Assembly (NCBI RefSeq): GCF_000745185.1
Contig: NZ_JQNJ01000001.1
Coordinates: forward strand, 3,330,501 to 3,394,500
Source of the DNA: Muricauda sp. MAR_2010_75
Lineage (GTDB): Bacteria; Bacteroidota; Bacteroidia; Flavobacteriales; Flavobacteriaceae
DNA length: 64,000 nt
Direction: 5' to 3'
Below are positions 36,224 through 48,481 of this stretch, in pieces. Made by a program: the position numbers and the translations under genes. The stretch's first letter is position 1; every line of letters begins with the position of its first letter. The notes beneath the pieces were generated by a model, which was not told the origin of the DNA, ran no database searches, and saw nothing but the letters and a program-made list of their open reading frames with translations.

Positions 36224-36550
36224 TTATAATTTAGTTTTTGCGTGTTCCAGGCCCATTTCTATCCAATGGTGCAATTGTTCTTCGCTTTTAAAACCCTGTG
36301 GTGAAACAAAGACAAATTCTTTCATGGGTTTTCCCGTAAAATCCATGGGTCTGGTATGTTCCTGTTGCAATACCGATTCCATTTTATTTCCGATTACCCG
36401 TACCATTAATTCATCCTTCACAACCCCCACTGTCATTTTACCCTGATAGAGGAAGGCTATGCCCCCGAACATTTTCTTTTCCGTGAAATTTTCAGGAATC
36501 AATGTAAGCGCTTGTTGAATTCTTTTTGCTATTTCTTCGTTGTAAGCCAA
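36224..36550 (-). CDS. TfoX/Sxy N-terminal domain protein
   Basis: This 108-residue protein consists only of the TfoX N-terminal domain (TEKKMFGGIAFLYQGKMTVGV near residue 20). In Proteobacteria the full-length protein regulates competence; free-standing N-domains such as this one are common in Bacteroidota and their role is unknown. It is encoded 3 bp from rsmE and 50 bp from tsaD, which suggests one operon reading tsaD, this gene, rsmE. Confidence 0.85.
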   Translation of the reverse strand: MAYNEEIAKRIQQALTLIPENFTEKKMFGGIAFLYQGKMTVGVVKDELMVRVIGNKMESVLQQEHTRPMDFTGKPMKEFVFVSPQGFKSEEQLHHWIEMGLEHAKTKL

Positions 36551-36600
36551 GGGTTAAATCTTAAAGGAAAGTTAGGGATTAATTATGAATTTACTGTGGG

Positions 36601-37629
36601 TCAACTGCCAATGGCATATCTGGCCTTGGCGGCTATACTTTGGTCCGAAAAATCACCCTTCATAAATTTAAGGTATCCCACAATGCCAATCATGGCGGCG
36701 TTATCGGTACAATATTCAAATTTTGGGATAAAAGTTGTCCACCCAAGGGTTTCCTCGGCTTCTTTTAATCTGTTACGAATACCCGAGTTGGCCGCAACTC
36801 CACCACCGATAGCAACTTGGGTTATCCCTGTTTCCTCTACGGCAAGTTTCAGTTTATCCATCAAGATCTCTAAAATGGTATACTGTACGGAGGCACAGAT
36901 ATCATTGATGTTCCCGGAAACAAAATCGGGATTGTTTTTGGTCTCTCGTTGTAAAAAATAGAGGATGCTCGTCTTTAATCCACTAAAGCTGAAGTTGAGA
37001 CCATCCACTTTTGGTTTTGGAAAATCATAGGCCAATGGATTGCCCTGCTGGGCATATTTGTCCACCAACGGACCTCCGGGGTAGGGTAGCCCCATAAGTT
37101 TGGCACTTTTGTCAAAGGCTTCCCCAACGGCATCGTCCAAAGTTTCGCCTAGCACTTCCATGGTAAAGTGATCGGTAACCTTTACAATTTGTGTGTGTCC
37201 ACCACTTATGGTCATTGCCAAAAATGGGAATTTAGGAGCAGTCTGTTTTTCATCTTCAATAAAGTGGGCCAAAATATGGGCTTCCATGTGGTTTACCTCA
37301 ATCAATGGAATGTTGAGCCCAAGCGCCAATGATTTGGCGAATGAGGTGCCAACGAGCAGTGAACCCATAAGCCCGGGGCCACGTGTAAAAGCTATGGCAG
37401 ATAGTTGTTTTTTGTCGATATTTGCCTTGGCCAAGGCTTGGTGCACCACGGGGACAATGTTTTGTTGATGGGCCCGCGATGCCAACTCTGGGACAACACC
37501 TCCATATTGCCTGTGGATTTCTTGTGTGGCCACCACATTGCTCAGTACTTTTGTATTGCAGAGAATTGCGGCCGACGTATCATCACACGATGATTCAATT
37601 GCAAGAATGTAATTTTTTGAATTTGTCAC
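36601..37629 (-). CDS. tsaD: tRNA N6-adenosine threonylcarbamoyltransferase
   Basis: This 342-residue ASKHA-fold enzyme transfers threonylcarbamoyl to A37 of ANN-decoding tRNAs. Motifs are ILAIESSCDDTSAAIL at the start, VNHMEAHILAH (iron/zinc His pair) and AIGGGVAANSGIR. It begins at a GTG, and a consensus promoter lies just upstream (37655-37682), predicting a leader of about 19 nt. It probably leads an operon with the TfoX-like and rsmE genes. Confidence 0.97.
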   Translation of the reverse strand: MTNSKNYILAIESSCDDTSAAILCNTKVLSNVVATQEIHRQYGGVVPELASRAHQQNIVPVVHQALAKANIDKKQLSAIAFTRGPGLMGSLLVGTSFAKSLALGLNIPLIEVNHMEAHILAHFIEDEKQTAPKFPFLAMTISGGHTQIVKVTDHFTMEVLGETLDDAVGEAFDKSAKLMGLPYPGGPLVDKYAQQGNPLAYDFPKPKVDGLNFSFSGLKTSILYFLQRETKNNPDFVSGNINDICASVQYTILEILMDKLKLAVEETGITQVAIGGGVAANSGIRNRLKEAEETLGWTTFIPKFEYCTDNAAMIGIVGYLKFMKGDFSDQSIAAKARYAIGS

Positions 37630-37654
37630 TGGCTTTGGAACAAAATTTGGACAT

Positions 37655-37682
37655 CAAAGGTAAAACATAAAACCCCTATCAA
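37655..37682 (-). promoter_or_regulatory. Promoter of the tsaD operon
   Basis: The minus strand has TTG, exactly 17 bp, then TACCTTTG, a full match to the flavobacterial consensus (TTG-N17-TAnnTTTG). Transcription is predicted to start about 19 nt before the tsaD GTG. Confidence 0.65.
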
Positions 37683-37713
37683 AAAACTTCGGAAAATACT
37701 GCTTCGTTTTGTA

Positions 37714-40700
37714 TTGGCTATTTTGCTGATCATGGTATTGGGCTCTTTGATTTTGTCCATGCCTGCAGTACAGACCAAAATGGCAAAGTATGCCATGGAA
37801 TCCATCAACAATGAGTTTGGAACCAATATCCAAATAGACCAGGTCAGTCTTTCTCTTTTTAATCTTAATGCAGGGATCAAGGGCATTTATGTTCAAGATT
37901 ACAAGAAAGATACATTGGCCTACATCAATAAATTGACCACTTCCGTGCTGAACATTAGAAATATGGTCAATGGTAAAATGGAGTTTGGTGATATTGATAT
38001 CGATGGTCTTTTCTTCAACCTAAAAACCTACGAAGGGGAATCCGACACCAATTTGGATGTGTTTGTGGCCAAACTGGACGATGGCAAACCCAGACCTCCC
38101 GGAACACCGCCCTTTTTTATGTCATCCGATGGGATAGAGATCAATGATGGACGGTTTATGCTGAGTGATGAAAATTTAGAATCGGCTGAAATCCTGAACT
38201 TCACCGAACTGAACATATTGGCCAGTGATTTTCAAATACTGGGTCCGGAGGTCACTTTGATTATTGAGGACCTGGCATTGGATGCCAAACGAGGGCTTCG
38301 GCTGAAAAAACTATCCACAAATTTCAAGTATACCAAAGAGCAGATGCGTTTTGATTCATTGCTCATCGATACGGAACAATCTGAACTGAAGGGCAATCTC
38401 GTTTTCAATTACAATCGTGAGGATTTTGCACAATTTGTGGATCGTGTACAGATTGATGCCAATTTTACGGAATCTACCGTGGCCCTGAACGAGGTGAATG
38501 CATTTTACGATGAATTTGGGCAGGACAGAGTGGTCACTCTCACCGCTGATTTTGGGGGAGTACTCAATAAATTGGAGGTTGACAACCTGTTTCTCTACAC
38601 CGATAACACAGGTATACGTGGGGACTTTGAGTTTGACAACATGTTCACGGACCAAGCTCCGTTTGTGATACGTGGCGATATTGATAATCTAACCTCCAGT
38701 TATTACCAATTACGTGCCCTCTTGCCCAATATTTTGGGAAGGAACATTCCGGAATCTGTTCAAAAATTGGGGCAGTTCACGGTTCGGGGAGATGCAGAGG
38801 TCACGGAGACATCTTTAGATGTGAAGGTAAATCTCAATACCGCGGTCGGGAGCAGTTATATGGATGTGCAAATGACCAATCTGCAAGCAAAAAACGATGC
38901 TTCTTATATTGGATTTATTTCATTGATTGACTTTGATCTGGGGGATTTTATCGAAGATGATGAACTGGGGCTTACTTCCTTGGATGTGAACGTTGAAGGA
39001 AAAGGATTTGCCGCTGAAAACTTGAACACAGAGGTCATTGGGGAAGTGTACAAGCTTCAGTTTAATGATTACGAATACAACAACATTAAAATTTCAGGTA
39101 TTCTCAAAGACCAGTTGTTTGATGGTACGTTGCTCTGCAATGACGAAAATTTCCGGTTCGATTTTAAAGGTTTGGCAGACTTTGGGGGCAGGGAAAACAA
39201 ATTCAACTTTATTGCGGCCGTGGACTATGCAGATCTAAAGGAGCTGAACTTCATTGATGATAGTATTTCCATTTTTAAGGGGCATGTGAACATGGATATA
39301 GAAGGAGGGACCCTGGATGATATGGCAGGGCAGATGCGCTTTTCCAACACCACCTATCAAAACCAAAATTCCACCTATTACTTTGAGGATTTCTCCGTGT
39401 ATTCGTCTTTTGATCAGGATACGGTTCGGACGGTGGAGATCAATTCACCAGATATTATCACGGGCTATGTACGGGGAAAGTTCAAGGTCAATGAAATAGG
39501 AAAATTGGTACAAAATTCCGTGGGGAGCATTTATACCAACTATAAACCCTATGAAATTTCGGAAGGGCAACATCTGGATTTCAATTTCAAGATTTACAAT
39601 AAAATTGTGGACGTCTTTTTCCCAGATGTGGCCTTTGACCCCAATACGTTTATTCGCGGAAATATTGTTTCGGATGAAGGGGATTTTAAGCTCACCTTTA
39701 AATCGCCCAGTATTGAGGCCTTTGGGAACAAGTTCGATAATATTGAATTAAAGATTGACAATAAAAACCCGCTCTTCAACACCTTCGTTTCCGTTGAGGA
39801 CATGTCCACTAATTATTACGATGTCAAGGATTTTAGCTTGATAAACACCACCTTGAAGGACACCCTGTTCTTTAGAACAGAGTTCAAGGGAGGAAGTGAG
39901 TACAATGATAGCTACAACCTCAACTTCTATCACACCTTCAATGAAAATAACAGGTCTGTTATTGGCTTAAAGAAATCCGATGTCAGTTTTAAAGGCAACA
40001 CCTGGATATTGAACAAAGATGGTAACAGTCAAAACAAAGTCATCATCAACAGAACATTGGACAGTATCCGAATAGAGGATGTGGTGATGGATAATAACAA
40101 CCGGGAGCAGATTCGCCTTAGGGGAGAGTTTGCCGATTCTACCTACAAGGATTTAGATCTTCAGTTTAAGATTGTTTCCCTGAACAAGATTACTCCCGCC
40201 ATAGACAGTTTAAAATTGAATGGATCGGTGGACGGTTTTCTCAATATTCTACAAAAAGATGGTAAATACCTACCCACATCTAGCCTTAACGTAAGCAATT
40301 TTAGTGTTAACGACATTCGGTTGGGCGATTTGGAAGTGGGGATATTCGGTAACAATGACCTTACACAGTTTGGGGTGAGCACATGGCTCAACGACAATGG
40401 AAAGGAGAAAATGAGCATTAATGGGAAGGTCACCAATTTTGACAACAAGCAAGAACTGGATCTTTCGGCAAATTTCACGGATTTCAACTTGGAACCGTTC
40501 GCTCCTTTGGGCGAGGATGCCATATCCAATATCAGGGGAAGCATTATCGGAAGTGCCAAGGTTACGGGAAGTGTCAGTAATCCCTCCATTAATGGTTCCT
40601 TGAGTTTGGTAAATGCTGGGATTGGAATTCCCTACCTCAATGTGGATTACAATTTTGCGCAATATTCCCGTGTGCGTCTGTTTGACCAAACCTTCTATTT

Positions 40701-42159
40701 TGAAAATGTGGGCCTTTCAGATGTTGCTGAAGGAACAACGGCAACCTTGGACGGTACTATTAGCCATACCGGTTTTGAGGATTGGTATCTCGGATTGGAT
40801 GTGGACACCAGGAACAACCGTTTTATGATTCTGAATACCGAATTTAATGAAGAGTCCCTGTACTATGGAACAGGTTTCATTAACGGGACAGGAAGTATTT
40901 ATGGTCCTACCGATGCGTTGACCATTTCGGTGGATGCCACCACGGCCAGGGGGACATCCCTAAAAATACCACTGAGTGATGTTACTAGTGTAGGAGACTA
41001 TTCCTTTATCAATTTTATTGAAAAGGGAGAATCGGAATCCTTTAGCGAAGAGCGGGTTTTACAAGATTACCAAGGTTTGGAAATGGCCTTTGACTTGGCC
41101 GTGACGCCCGAAGCCGAAGTCGAGATTGTGGTGGACCGGAGTACGGGAAGCTCTCTCAAGGGAACCGGGGAAGGAATTTTGCTGATAGAAATCAATACCA
41201 ATGGGAAGTTCAATATGTATGGTGACTTTGTTGTGGTCACAGGGGAATACAACTTTAAATACGGTGGTGTTATCGACAAAAAGTTTAAAGTGCGACCCGG
41301 AGGGACCATTCTGTGGGAACGGGACCCCTTAGCGGCACAGTTGAACTTGGAAGCGGTATATTCATTAAATGCAAACCCAGCGCCACTGTTGGATAACCCA
41401 GGGTATACTGGAAGAATCCCCACTGAGGTGGTGGTTCGTTTGGATGGGGAACTGGAGAGCCCAACCATTGATTTTGGCATCGATTTTCCGGGAACAAACT
41501 CAGTGGTACAGTCCGAGCTGGAATATAGATTACAGGATCCCACGGTAAAAGAGCGCAATGCCTTTTTTCTTTTGGCACAAGGAACTTTTGTAAATCCGCA
41601 ATCAGGAATAAACCAACAAGCCGTAACAGGTAATCTCATTCAAACGGCATCGGGACTGCTCAATCAGATTTTGGCTGGGAATAATGACAAGTTCAATTTG
41701 GGATTGTCCTATGAACAAGGTCTCATAGATCCCAATGCCGATATTCAAACCGAAAACAGGATAGGAGTTACCGTTTCCACACAGATATCAGACCGTATTT
41801 TGGTCAATGGTAGAGTGGGGGTGCCGGTCGGAGGCGTATCCGAAACGGTGGTGGCAGGTGATGTTGAGGTTCAGGTATTGTTGAACGAACAAGGAACCCT
41901 AAGTGCCAAAATCTTCAATAGGGAAAACCAAATTCAACAGTTCTTGGCCGAGCGGCAAGGTTACACCCAAGGTGTAGGTCTCTCGTATCAGGTAGATTTC
42001 AACAGTTTCAAGGAGTTGATGCAAAAAGTTTTCAATAAAAAAGAAAAAGCAGCAGATTCCCCTGTAGAGGAGGAAATGGAACAACCCGTTGAAACCATGG
42101 GGCAAGATAGTTTGATACGTTTTTTACCCAAAAAGGAATCACCTCTAAAGCGGCCTTAG
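37714..42159 (+). CDS. TamB-like translocation and assembly module protein
   Basis: This AsmA/TamB-type protein of about 1481 residues spans the periplasm as a long beta-taco, with an N-terminal membrane anchor and a C-terminal DUF490 domain (LGLSYEQGLIDPNADIQTEN, ISDRILVNGRVGVPVGG). It helps insert outer-membrane proteins or move lipids. The start is uncertain: the coordinate given is a TTG, but the frame is open to 37621. The codons before it encode KHKTPIKKLRKILLRFV, the positively charged run expected in front of the anchor helix, without an ATG, GTG or TTG. The C-terminal tail is acidic and low complexity. Confidence 0.9.
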   Translation: MAILLIMVLGSLILSMPAVQTKMAKYAMESINNEFGTNIQIDQVSLSLFNLNAGIKGIYVQDYKKDTLAYINKLTTSVLNIRNMVNGKMEFGDIDIDGLFFNLKTYEGESDTNLDVFVAKLDDGKPRPPGTPPFFMSSDGIEINDGRFMLSDENLESAEILNFTELNILASDFQILGPEVTLIIEDLALDAKRGLRLKKLSTNFKYTKEQMRFDSLLIDTEQSELKGNLVFNYNREDFAQFVDRVQIDANFTESTVALNEVNAFYDEFGQDRVVTLTADFGGVLNKLEVDNLFLYTDNTGIRGDFEFDNMFTDQAPFVIRGDIDNLTSSYYQLRALLPNILGRNIPESVQKLGQFTVRGDAEVTETSLDVKVNLNTAVGSSYMDVQMTNLQAKNDASYIGFISLIDFDLGDFIEDDELGLTSLDVNVEGKGFAAENLNTEVIGEVYKLQFNDYEYNNIKISGILKDQLFDGTLLCNDENFRFDFKGLADFGGRENKFNFIAAVDYADLKELNFIDDSISIFKGHVNMDIEGGTLDDMAGQMRFSNTTYQNQNSTYYFEDFSVYSSFDQDTVRTVEINSPDIITGYVRGKFKVNEIGKLVQNSVGSIYTNYKPYEISEGQHLDFNFKIYNKIVDVFFPDVAFDPNTFIRGNIVSDEGDFKLTFKSPSIEAFGNKFDNIELKIDNKNPLFNTFVSVEDMSTNYYDVKDFSLINTTLKDTLFFRTEFKGGSEYNDSYNLNFYHTFNENNRSVIGLKKSDVSFKGNTWILNKDGNSQNKVIINRTLDSIRIEDVVMDNNNREQIRLRGEFADSTYKDLDLQFKIVSLNKITPAIDSLKLNGSVDGFLNILQKDGKYLPTSSLNVSNFSVNDIRLGDLEVGIFGNNDLTQFGVSTWLNDNGKEKMSINGKVTNFDNKQELDLSANFTDFNLEPFAPLGEDAISNIRGSIIGSAKVTGSVSNPSINGSLSLVNAGIGIPYLNVDYNFAQYSRVRLFDQTFYFENVGLSDVAEGTTATLDGTISHTGFEDWYLGLDVDTRNNRFMILNTEFNEESLYYGTGFINGTGSIYGPTDALTISVDATTARGTSLKIPLSDVTSVGDYSFINFIEKGESESFSEERVLQDYQGLEMAFDLAVTPEAEVEIVVDRSTGSSLKGTGEGILLIEINTNGKFNMYGDFVVVTGEYNFKYGGVIDKKFKVRPGGTILWERDPLAAQLNLEAVYSLNANPAPLLDNPGYTGRIPTEVVVRLDGELESPTIDFGIDFPGTNSVVQSELEYRLQDPTVKERNAFFLLAQGTFVNPQSGINQQAVTGNLIQTASGLLNQILAGNNDKFNLGLSYEQGLIDPNADIQTENRIGVTVSTQISDRILVNGRVGVPVGGVSETVVAGDVEVQVLLNEQGTLSAKIFNRENQIQQFLAERQGYTQGVGLSYQVDFNSFKELMQKVFNKKEKAADSPVEEEMEQPVETMGQDSLIRFLPKKESPLKRP

Positions 42160-42269
42160 TGTCAGATAGTTTTTTTCACTGTTTTCATTAAAATTCTTAC
42201 GAAAACGTTTGAAGTTTTAAGGGAAAACAAATAAATTATTAAGGCATTCATTAATTAAATAAAGTTTCC

Positions 42270-42277
42270 TAGTTTTG
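42270..42277 (+). promoter_or_regulatory. -7 box of pfkA
   Basis: TAGTTTTG matches TAnnTTTG and ends 17 nt before the pfkA ATG, giving a short leader. No TTG was found at the expected -33 position. Confidence 0.45.
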
Positions 42278-42294
42278 ACCCTTTAAAATTTTGA

Positions 42295-44305
<2,011 letters not shown>

Positions 44306-44331
44306 TTTATTATCTTACTATATTATTATTT

Positions 44332-44359
44332 CCTGAAAGGGGGGTAACCCTCTTTCAGG
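44332..44359 (+). terminator. GC-rich hairpin between gapA and the amino-sugar kinase gene
   Basis: CCTGAAAGGGGG pairs with CCCTCTTTCAGG over about 12 bp with one G-T pair and a short GTAA-type loop. It lacks a T-run afterwards, so it may attenuate or protect the 3' end of the gapA mRNA and is not a classical terminator. Confidence 0.45.
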
Positions 44360-44381
44360 ATTCAATTTAAACACTGACCGT

Positions 44382-45233
44382 ATGATATTGATAGTGGATA
44401 GTGGCGCCACCAAGTCCGATTGGATTGCCCTGGACGATAAAGGCGAGCAATTGTTCCTTACCCAGACTTTGGGGTTAAGTCCAGAGGTTCTTACCCGTGA
44501 GGTAATAGAGGATCGTTTGGCTAATAATTTTGAGCTTTCAAAGAATAGGGAAGACGTACGTCAGTTATATTTCTATGGAGCAGGATGTGGCACCGATAGA
44601 ATGAAGATTTTCTTGAAGGAAATCTTCAAGGATTTTTTTCCTAATGCCAAAACCGAGGTTCGTGAGGACACTTATGCGGCCATCTATTCCACAACCAAGA
44701 TTGGTCGTCAGGGCATTGTTTGTATTTTGGGAACTGGATCTAACTGTAGTTATTATGACGGTCACCAATTATTTCAAAAAGTGACATCATTAGGTTATAT
44801 TTTAATGGATGATGGCAGTGGTAATTTCTTTGGAAGAAAACTATTGAGGGATTACTACTTTCACAAGATGCCGCAAGATCTGGGCATTAAGTTTGCCAAG
44901 GAATATAATCTTGATGCCGATGTCATAAAGGAAAATCTGTACAAACAGCCCAACCCAAATACCTATTTGGCCACTTTTGCCCGTTTTATCATTGAAAATA
45001 AGGAACATCCCTACTGTAAAGGCGTCATAGAAAAAGGGTTGCAGCAATTTGTGAACAACTATATCATGCAATTTGAGCTGGCCACTAAAGTACCGATCAG
45101 CTTTGTGGGCAGTATTGCACACTTTCTTCAGGATGAGCTAACGGCTTGTTTGGAGCGAAATGACCTCATTTTGGGCGTGATCCGCAGAAGACCCATTGAA
45201 GGGTTGGTTGAATTTCATAAAGAAACTATTTAA
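44382..45233 (+). CDS. N-acetylglucosamine kinase-like BadF/BadG ATPase
   Basis: This 283-residue ASKHA-fold kinase begins ILIVDSGATKSDWIAL (phosphate 1 motif) and has the second motif CILGTGSNCSYYDG followed by MDDGSGNFFGRKLL. This pattern is typical of the flavobacterial N-acetylglucosamine kinase-like family, which phosphorylates amino sugars released from cell wall or chitin. It ends overlapping the convergent ridA gene by 8 bp. Substrate is inferred. Confidence 0.85.
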   Translation: MILIVDSGATKSDWIALDDKGEQLFLTQTLGLSPEVLTREVIEDRLANNFELSKNREDVRQLYFYGAGCGTDRMKIFLKEIFKDFFPNAKTEVREDTYAAIYSTTKIGRQGIVCILGTGSNCSYYDGHQLFQKVTSLGYILMDDGSGNFFGRKLLRDYYFHKMPQDLGIKFAKEYNLDADVIKENLYKQPNPNTYLATFARFIIENKEHPYCKGVIEKGLQQFVNNYIMQFELATKVPISFVGSIAHFLQDELTACLERNDLILGVIRRRPIEGLVEFHKETI

Positions 45234-45606
45234 CGGCAATCATAGAAATTTCAACGTTGACGAACTTGGGAAGGTTTGCTACTTCCACAGTTTCCCTAGC
45301 CGGGGCGGTCTCTGGGTCAAAATAAGTGCCGTATACTTCATTTATTTGTGAGAACTGGTGCATGTCCTTAATGAAGATTGAGGTCTTTACCACATTTTCA
45401 AAGGTCATATCGGCAGCTTCCAGAATAGCTTTGAGGTTTTCCAAAGATTGCTTTGTTTCTGCTTTTACATCTCCTTTTACCAACTCACTCGTGCTGGGGT
45501 CAAGAGCAATCTGACCCGAAATATATAATGTATCCTTAACGAGTACCGCTTGGTTATAAGGGCCAATTGGGTCTGGGGCTTTGGTGGTATTTACTATTTT
45601 TTTCAT
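45226..45606 (-). CDS. ridA: RidA-family enamine/imine deaminase
   Basis: This 126-residue trimeric enzyme hydrolyses reactive enamine and imine intermediates produced by PLP enzymes. The N-terminal APDPIGPYNQAVLV, the middle YISGQIALDP and the C-terminal APARETVEVANLPK with the conserved active-site Arg are present. It lies 47 bp downstream of the lptD-like gene and probably shares its transcript. Confidence 0.93.
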   Translation of the reverse strand: MKKIVNTTKAPDPIGPYNQAVLVKDTLYISGQIALDPSTSELVKGDVKAETKQSLENLKAILEAADMTFENVVKTSIFIKDMHQFSQINEVYGTYFDPETAPARETVEVANLPKFVNVEISMIAVK

Positions 45607-45653
45607 AGTTATAATTTTATCCTATAATGTATGGCAGGTGAAGTTATTTAAAA

Positions 45654-48350
45654 TTATCGTCTGCCACGGAATGGCTGGCTTCTATTTTCCCATTTCAAAT
45701 CGCTGAGTATGGAACTCTTTATACCGATAAAGAAATACCATCGTTCGTAACGTCCAAACGGAGTCCAATCAAAACTCAACCTAAAACTGCTCAAATCTCG
45801 CTTAAAATTAAACCGGGTATCGGCAAATCCCTTGTTCTTGAAATCGTAACCAGAATTGAAACCAATTTCCCATTTGGGGGAAAGTTGAACGTTTCCGGTA
45901 AACATCAAAGAGTGGTTAGTGATTTCTTTTTCCCGATTCCTATTGCTATAGGTGGCCACATAGGTCAAACGCATATCCCAGGGGACTTGGGTGCCGTAAA
46001 TTGGATTCTCTTCACCACCGCCACCTTCTTTTTCTTTCTGAAAATGGGGCTGACCATCCTCAGCGCCTTCCAGTTCAAAGGGGTTGGCACCATAATCGGG
46101 ATCTTGCGCACCCCGCTCATCAGGCTTTTTTTGGCCGCCACCTTTTTGGAACATTTCACTGTTAATGGAAAACCCTGTGTTCAACCGGGCCGAGGTAAGT
46201 CGGGCCAATCCCCCGCCATTTTTAATGTTCAAGGTATTTATTCGCCTGCCGTTGTTGTCTATGGCATAGGGATCAAAGGTAGCAGAGAAGTTTATAGGGA
46301 CGTTTTTTATTATTTCCGTGGCTCCACTCATGTTGATAGGACTCAGTTTTAAAGAATCAGCCTCAAAATTATAACTGGTTGAAAAGGTCAGGTTGCTTAA
46401 AATGCTCACCTTTTTGGGCTCCGTGGCTGTGGAATCCTTGTCGCGCACTTTTGCTTCCAGTGTGTTCTGCAATGAAAAATTAAGGGAACTTCCGCGGTTC
46501 AAGGAAGGTCGGCCATAAATACTGGTTTCAAAGGGGGTGTACTGGACTTCCTCGCCATCTTCATCGGTATAAGTTTCATAAAATTGTTCAAAGGAAGGGG
46601 TGTAACTATACCCAATGGAAGGCCGCATTACATGGCGTATGGCCTGTATTTTTTTATCCTCACCGAAATTAAAGGTACCGTAGACCACCGTTCCCAAGCT
46701 TGCTCCCAAATTATATCGGTTAAACCTATCAAACCCTGGAATGGTATCGGTGACCACTGCTTCTTGGTCGGCATCATATCTTCGACGCAGAGTTTCCAAG
46801 GTCCACACGTCTTCATAGCTCCCGTTCAAGCTCACACTGAGGTATTTAGCTACTTTAAAGTTGGTACCGATGGGAATTCGGTGCCGGGCACCAACACGAG
46901 CATCCTCAAACATTTTGCTGGTAAAAAAGTCCTCCTCGGTGGTGGTAATACTGTTTTGGGCGTTTACATCATACTGAAAGTTGATATTTTGTAAAATCCC
47001 TTTTTTTATTCCATCCCTTTTGGCGAAAGGGAAAATTCGTTCCATACTGGCCTGAAAAGTAGGCAGCGACATATTGATGGTTTGTGTCCTGGAGTTTTGG
47101 GTATGGCTCAGGGTCAAACTCGCATTCACGGAAGGGTATTCGGGAAACGTTTTGGAATAACTTATAGATGATGCAAACGTATTGGTCTGCGAATTGTTCC
47201 GGTTTACCTGATTGAGGGAATTGGTATAGAATTGGCTGCTCCCTAGGTTCACCGAAGCGGAAAAACGTGAATACGGACTTGCCTTAGGGTCTTGGGAGTG
47301 CGATATTCTTATGTTATAGCTACTGGTTCGATTATAGTCATCAAAGCCTCTTTGGCTTCGAATTAGGTTCTCATAGCTGACATTGACGTTCCCTCTAAAC
47401 TTATAGCGTTTGGTGTAAACGGTTTGTCCCCGGAAACCATAACTGCCATTAGTGTAATAATCACCGGTAATGCTTAGATCCACATAATCGCTTATGGGCA
47501 GATAATACCCTCCGTTCTGCAAAAAATAACCACGTTGGGGATCGTTACCAAAAGTTGGAAAAAGTAGTCCGGCCACACGGCCCGTGGTTAATGGAAAATA
47601 AGCGAAAGGCAACGCAATGGGCGTGGGAACGTCCACAATGTACATATTGCTAAAACCAGCAATGATTTTCTTTTTGGGCACAAACTTGGCCTTGCGTACC
47701 CTAATATAATAATCTGGATCAACGGTATCCTTTGAGGTGGTCAACTTTCCTTCACTTAAAAAGTAAACAGAGTCATTTTCCTTTTTGGTAACTTCAGCAT
47801 ACACGTTCATGGCATCGCTCCCTAATGCCCCCGCGCCTGCTTGCTGTTCCGTTCTGGAGTTCCAGATGAGGGCTTTTTGGGTGTCAAAATTAAAGCGAAT
47901 GGAATCCGGTCTAACCTCATTCTCACCTTGTTTAAAAAACGGTAACTGGGTATAAACGCCCTTTTCATCCTTTATCCGCCCGGCGTATACTTCATTTTTA
48001 ACATAATCCATTACAATAACACCTGCCTTGAGTTCGGTATCCTGGTAATAGATTTCGGCCTCATCGTACAAATAAATTTTGTTTTCTTTTTGGCTTAACC
48101 GTACATAATCTTTGGCCTTATATTTGATTTTATCCAATAGCAACGGCTGGTTCCCAGATACGGAATCCACTTCAACCGAATCCACCGAATTTGAGGGATT
48201 AAGCAGGTCTGCAGTTAGCAAGGGAGCCGTGATGCTATCCTGCGCAGCTTTTATGGGCAAAGGGGTAATGCGGTCTTCCTGAGCTGTTAAGGTGAGTCTG
48301 CCACAAAGAAGAACAAATAGGAAAACTAAAAGATGTTTGTTTGATTGCAA
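45654..48350 (-). CDS. lptD: LptD-like LPS transport/assembly protein
   Basis: This 898-residue outer-membrane protein has a signal peptide (HLLVFLFVLLCGRLTLTAQ), an OstA/LptA-like N-terminal jelly-roll (KAKDYVRLSQKENKIYLYD) and a large C-terminal beta barrel. It should insert lipopolysaccharide at the cell surface. The gene starts at a TTG; no ATG is available in frame before the first upstream stop. The low-complexity loop about residues 740-800 is rich in Gly, Gln and Glu. A -7 box lies about 50 nt upstream. Confidence 0.88.
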   Translation of the reverse strand: MQSNKHLLVFLFVLLCGRLTLTAQEDRITPLPIKAAQDSITAPLLTADLLNPSNSVDSVEVDSVSGNQPLLLDKIKYKAKDYVRLSQKENKIYLYDEAEIYYQDTELKAGVIVMDYVKNEVYAGRIKDEKGVYTQLPFFKQGENEVRPDSIRFNFDTQKALIWNSRTEQQAGAGALGSDAMNVYAEVTKKENDSVYFLSEGKLTTSKDTVDPDYYIRVRKAKFVPKKKIIAGFSNMYIVDVPTPIALPFAYFPLTTGRVAGLLFPTFGNDPQRGYFLQNGGYYLPISDYVDLSITGDYYTNGSYGFRGQTVYTKRYKFRGNVNVSYENLIRSQRGFDDYNRTSSYNIRISHSQDPKASPYSRFSASVNLGSSQFYTNSLNQVNRNNSQTNTFASSISYSKTFPEYPSVNASLTLSHTQNSRTQTINMSLPTFQASMERIFPFAKRDGIKKGILQNINFQYDVNAQNSITTTEEDFFTSKMFEDARVGARHRIPIGTNFKVAKYLSVSLNGSYEDVWTLETLRRRYDADQEAVVTDTIPGFDRFNRYNLGASLGTVVYGTFNFGEDKKIQAIRHVMRPSIGYSYTPSFEQFYETYTDEDGEEVQYTPFETSIYGRPSLNRGSSLNFSLQNTLEAKVRDKDSTATEPKKVSILSNLTFSTSYNFEADSLKLSPINMSGATEIIKNVPINFSATFDPYAIDNNGRRINTLNIKNGGGLARLTSARLNTGFSINSEMFQKGGGQKKPDERGAQDPDYGANPFELEGAEDGQPHFQKEKEGGGGEENPIYGTQVPWDMRLTYVATYSNRNREKEITNHSLMFTGNVQLSPKWEIGFNSGYDFKNKGFADTRFNFKRDLSSFRLSFDWTPFGRYERWYFFIGIKSSILSDLKWENRSQPFRGRR

Positions 48351-48396
48351 CGTGATAAATCCTATTTTTGTGCTGGGTTGGCTCAGTTTTTGTGCT

Positions 48397-48404
48397 CAAA
48401 CTTA
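48397..48404 (-). promoter_or_regulatory. -7 box of the lptD-ridA unit
   Basis: The minus strand reads TAAGTTTG, matching TAnnTTTG, predicting a leader of about 40 nt before the TTG start of lptD. No clear -33 element was seen. Confidence 0.35.
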
Positions 48405-48481
48405 CATATATTTTTTGTTCCGCTTATTGGGGATTACAATATTTTTAACCAATATTGGGAGACTATAAATAAACAGTTCTT

